From contig NZ_CP077062.1 in assembly GCF_019039255.1 (NCBI RefSeq), forward strand, positions 2,480,001-2,544,000: a DNA stretch of 64,000 bases, given 5' to 3'. Shown one piece after another: positions 63,441 through 64,000 of this stretch. Under the pieces are notes generated by a model, which worked only from the letters and a program-made list of their open reading frames with translations, did not search any database and was not told where the DNA came from. Source of the stretch: Nocardioides panacis (GTDB lineage: Bacteria; Actinomycetota; Actinomycetes; Propionibacteriales; Nocardioidaceae). The position numbers and the translations under genes were made by a program. Position 1 is the stretch's first letter; every line of letters begins with the position of its first letter.

Positions 63441-64000
63441 ATGACCGCCGACTACTTCGTGCGCCCGATGACCCCCACCGACGTCCCCGAGGTCGAGCGG
63501 CTCACCGACGCGGCCTTCTTCGACCTCGACGTCCGCACCCACCGCGCCGGCTGGCCCGCGCCGGAGCACCGCTCCGAGGCGCGGGCCGCGGAGTGGCGGG
63601 CCCGGGTGCGGCACCTGGTGCAGCACGACCCGCGCGGCTGCTGGGTGGCCGAGGACGACTCCGGGGTGCTCGGGGCGACGGTCAGCATGCGCCGGGACAC
63701 GACGTGGCTGCTCGCGGCGTACGCCGTGCGGCCGGGGCTGCAGGGACGCGGCGTCGGCCGGCAGCTGCTGGACGCGGCGCTGGCCTACGGCGACGGGTGC
63801 CTGCACGGGATGATCGCCGCCTCCGAGGACCCGCCGGCGGTGCGGAGGTACCGCCTGGCGGGGTTCACGCTGCACCCCACGATGCTGCTCCGCGGCCCGG
63901 TCGCCCGGGCGGACCTGCCGGTCGTGGAGCGGGTCCGGGAGGGGTCGGCCGGTGACGTGCCGCTGATGGACTCGGTCGACCGGCAGGTCCGCGGGGCCGC
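63441..64000 (+). CDS. GNAT-family acetyltransferase, partial at right edge
   Basis: The reading frame from ATG 63441 (MTADYFVRPMTPTDVPEVER) is open to the end of the window, giving 186 residues. A GNAT domain is seen with WLLAAYAVRPGLQGRGVGRQ as the acetyl-CoA loop, then MIAASEDPPAVRRYRLAGF. After it a second region begins (LPVVERVREGSAGDVPLMDS), so this may be a tandem GNAT like the one at 454. In-frame ATGs at 63423 and 63426 are alternatives. It is divergent from the glycerate kinase gene. Confidence 0.85.
   Translation, partial: MTADYFVRPMTPTDVPEVERLTDAAFFDLDVRTHRAGWPAPEHRSEARAAEWRARVRHLVQHDPRGCWVAEDDSGVLGATVSMRRDTTWLLAAYAVRPGLQGRGVGRQLLDAALAYGDGCLHGMIAASEDPPAVRRYRLAGFTLHPTMLLRGPVARADLPVVERVREGSAGDVPLMDSVDRQVRGA

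Overview
This window comes from a high-GC actinobacterium. The evidence is the dense GTG/TTG starts, the many 4-bp ATGA/GTGA gene overlaps, the fused cytochrome bc1-aa3 gene set with a diheme QcrC and actinobacterial CtaF, the PimB-type mannosyltransferase and the RipC-type NlpC/P60 hydrolase. Gene content and order are most like Nocardioides and relatives (Propionibacteriales). That placement is an inference; there is no rRNA, tRNA, IS element, phage gene or CRISPR array to anchor it.

The backbone follows the order known from Mycobacterium tuberculosis around Rv2178c-Rv2205c: class II DAHP synthase (partial, 1-418), acyltransferase, ArsA ATPase, SRPBCC protein, FadD15-like ligase, PimB, NlpC/P60 hydrolase, DEDD/GIY-YIG nuclease, TrpD, ctaE-qcrCAB, ctaC/ctaD/ctaF, CbhK-like kinase, ErpA-like protein and a glycerate kinase. 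Interleaved metabolic genes include a phosphofructokinase with the pyrophosphate-type signature, glycerol kinase, ROK glucokinase and an archaeal-type ornithine cyclodeaminase homologue.

Two accessory blocks interrupt this backbone. The larger (24391-33769, + strand) is a Tad/Flp pilus locus: CpaB, CpaE, CpaF/TadA, a VWA-TadB fusion, TadC, then a histidine kinase and response regulator coupled to it, then two Flp pilins. The smaller (14515-19169, - strand) carries TadE-like and TadG-like pseudopilins, an EEP-family hydrolase and a polytopic membrane protein. No prepilin peptidase (TadV) is visible.

Regulatory features include a c-di-AMP (ydaO-type) riboswitch before the NlpC/P60 gene, a GTCACA direct repeat resembling an MtrA site upstream of it, several perfect-stem terminators, probable leaderless starts, and a small intergenic repeat family around 3586-4175.

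A caution for users: ten genes are out of frame in this sequence, through eleven events, each at a run of six or seven G or C. In every case one added or removed base restores a conserved protein. I read this as homopolymer error in the assembly, not real decay. These genes are listed as CDS with full-span coordinates and the suspect run noted.
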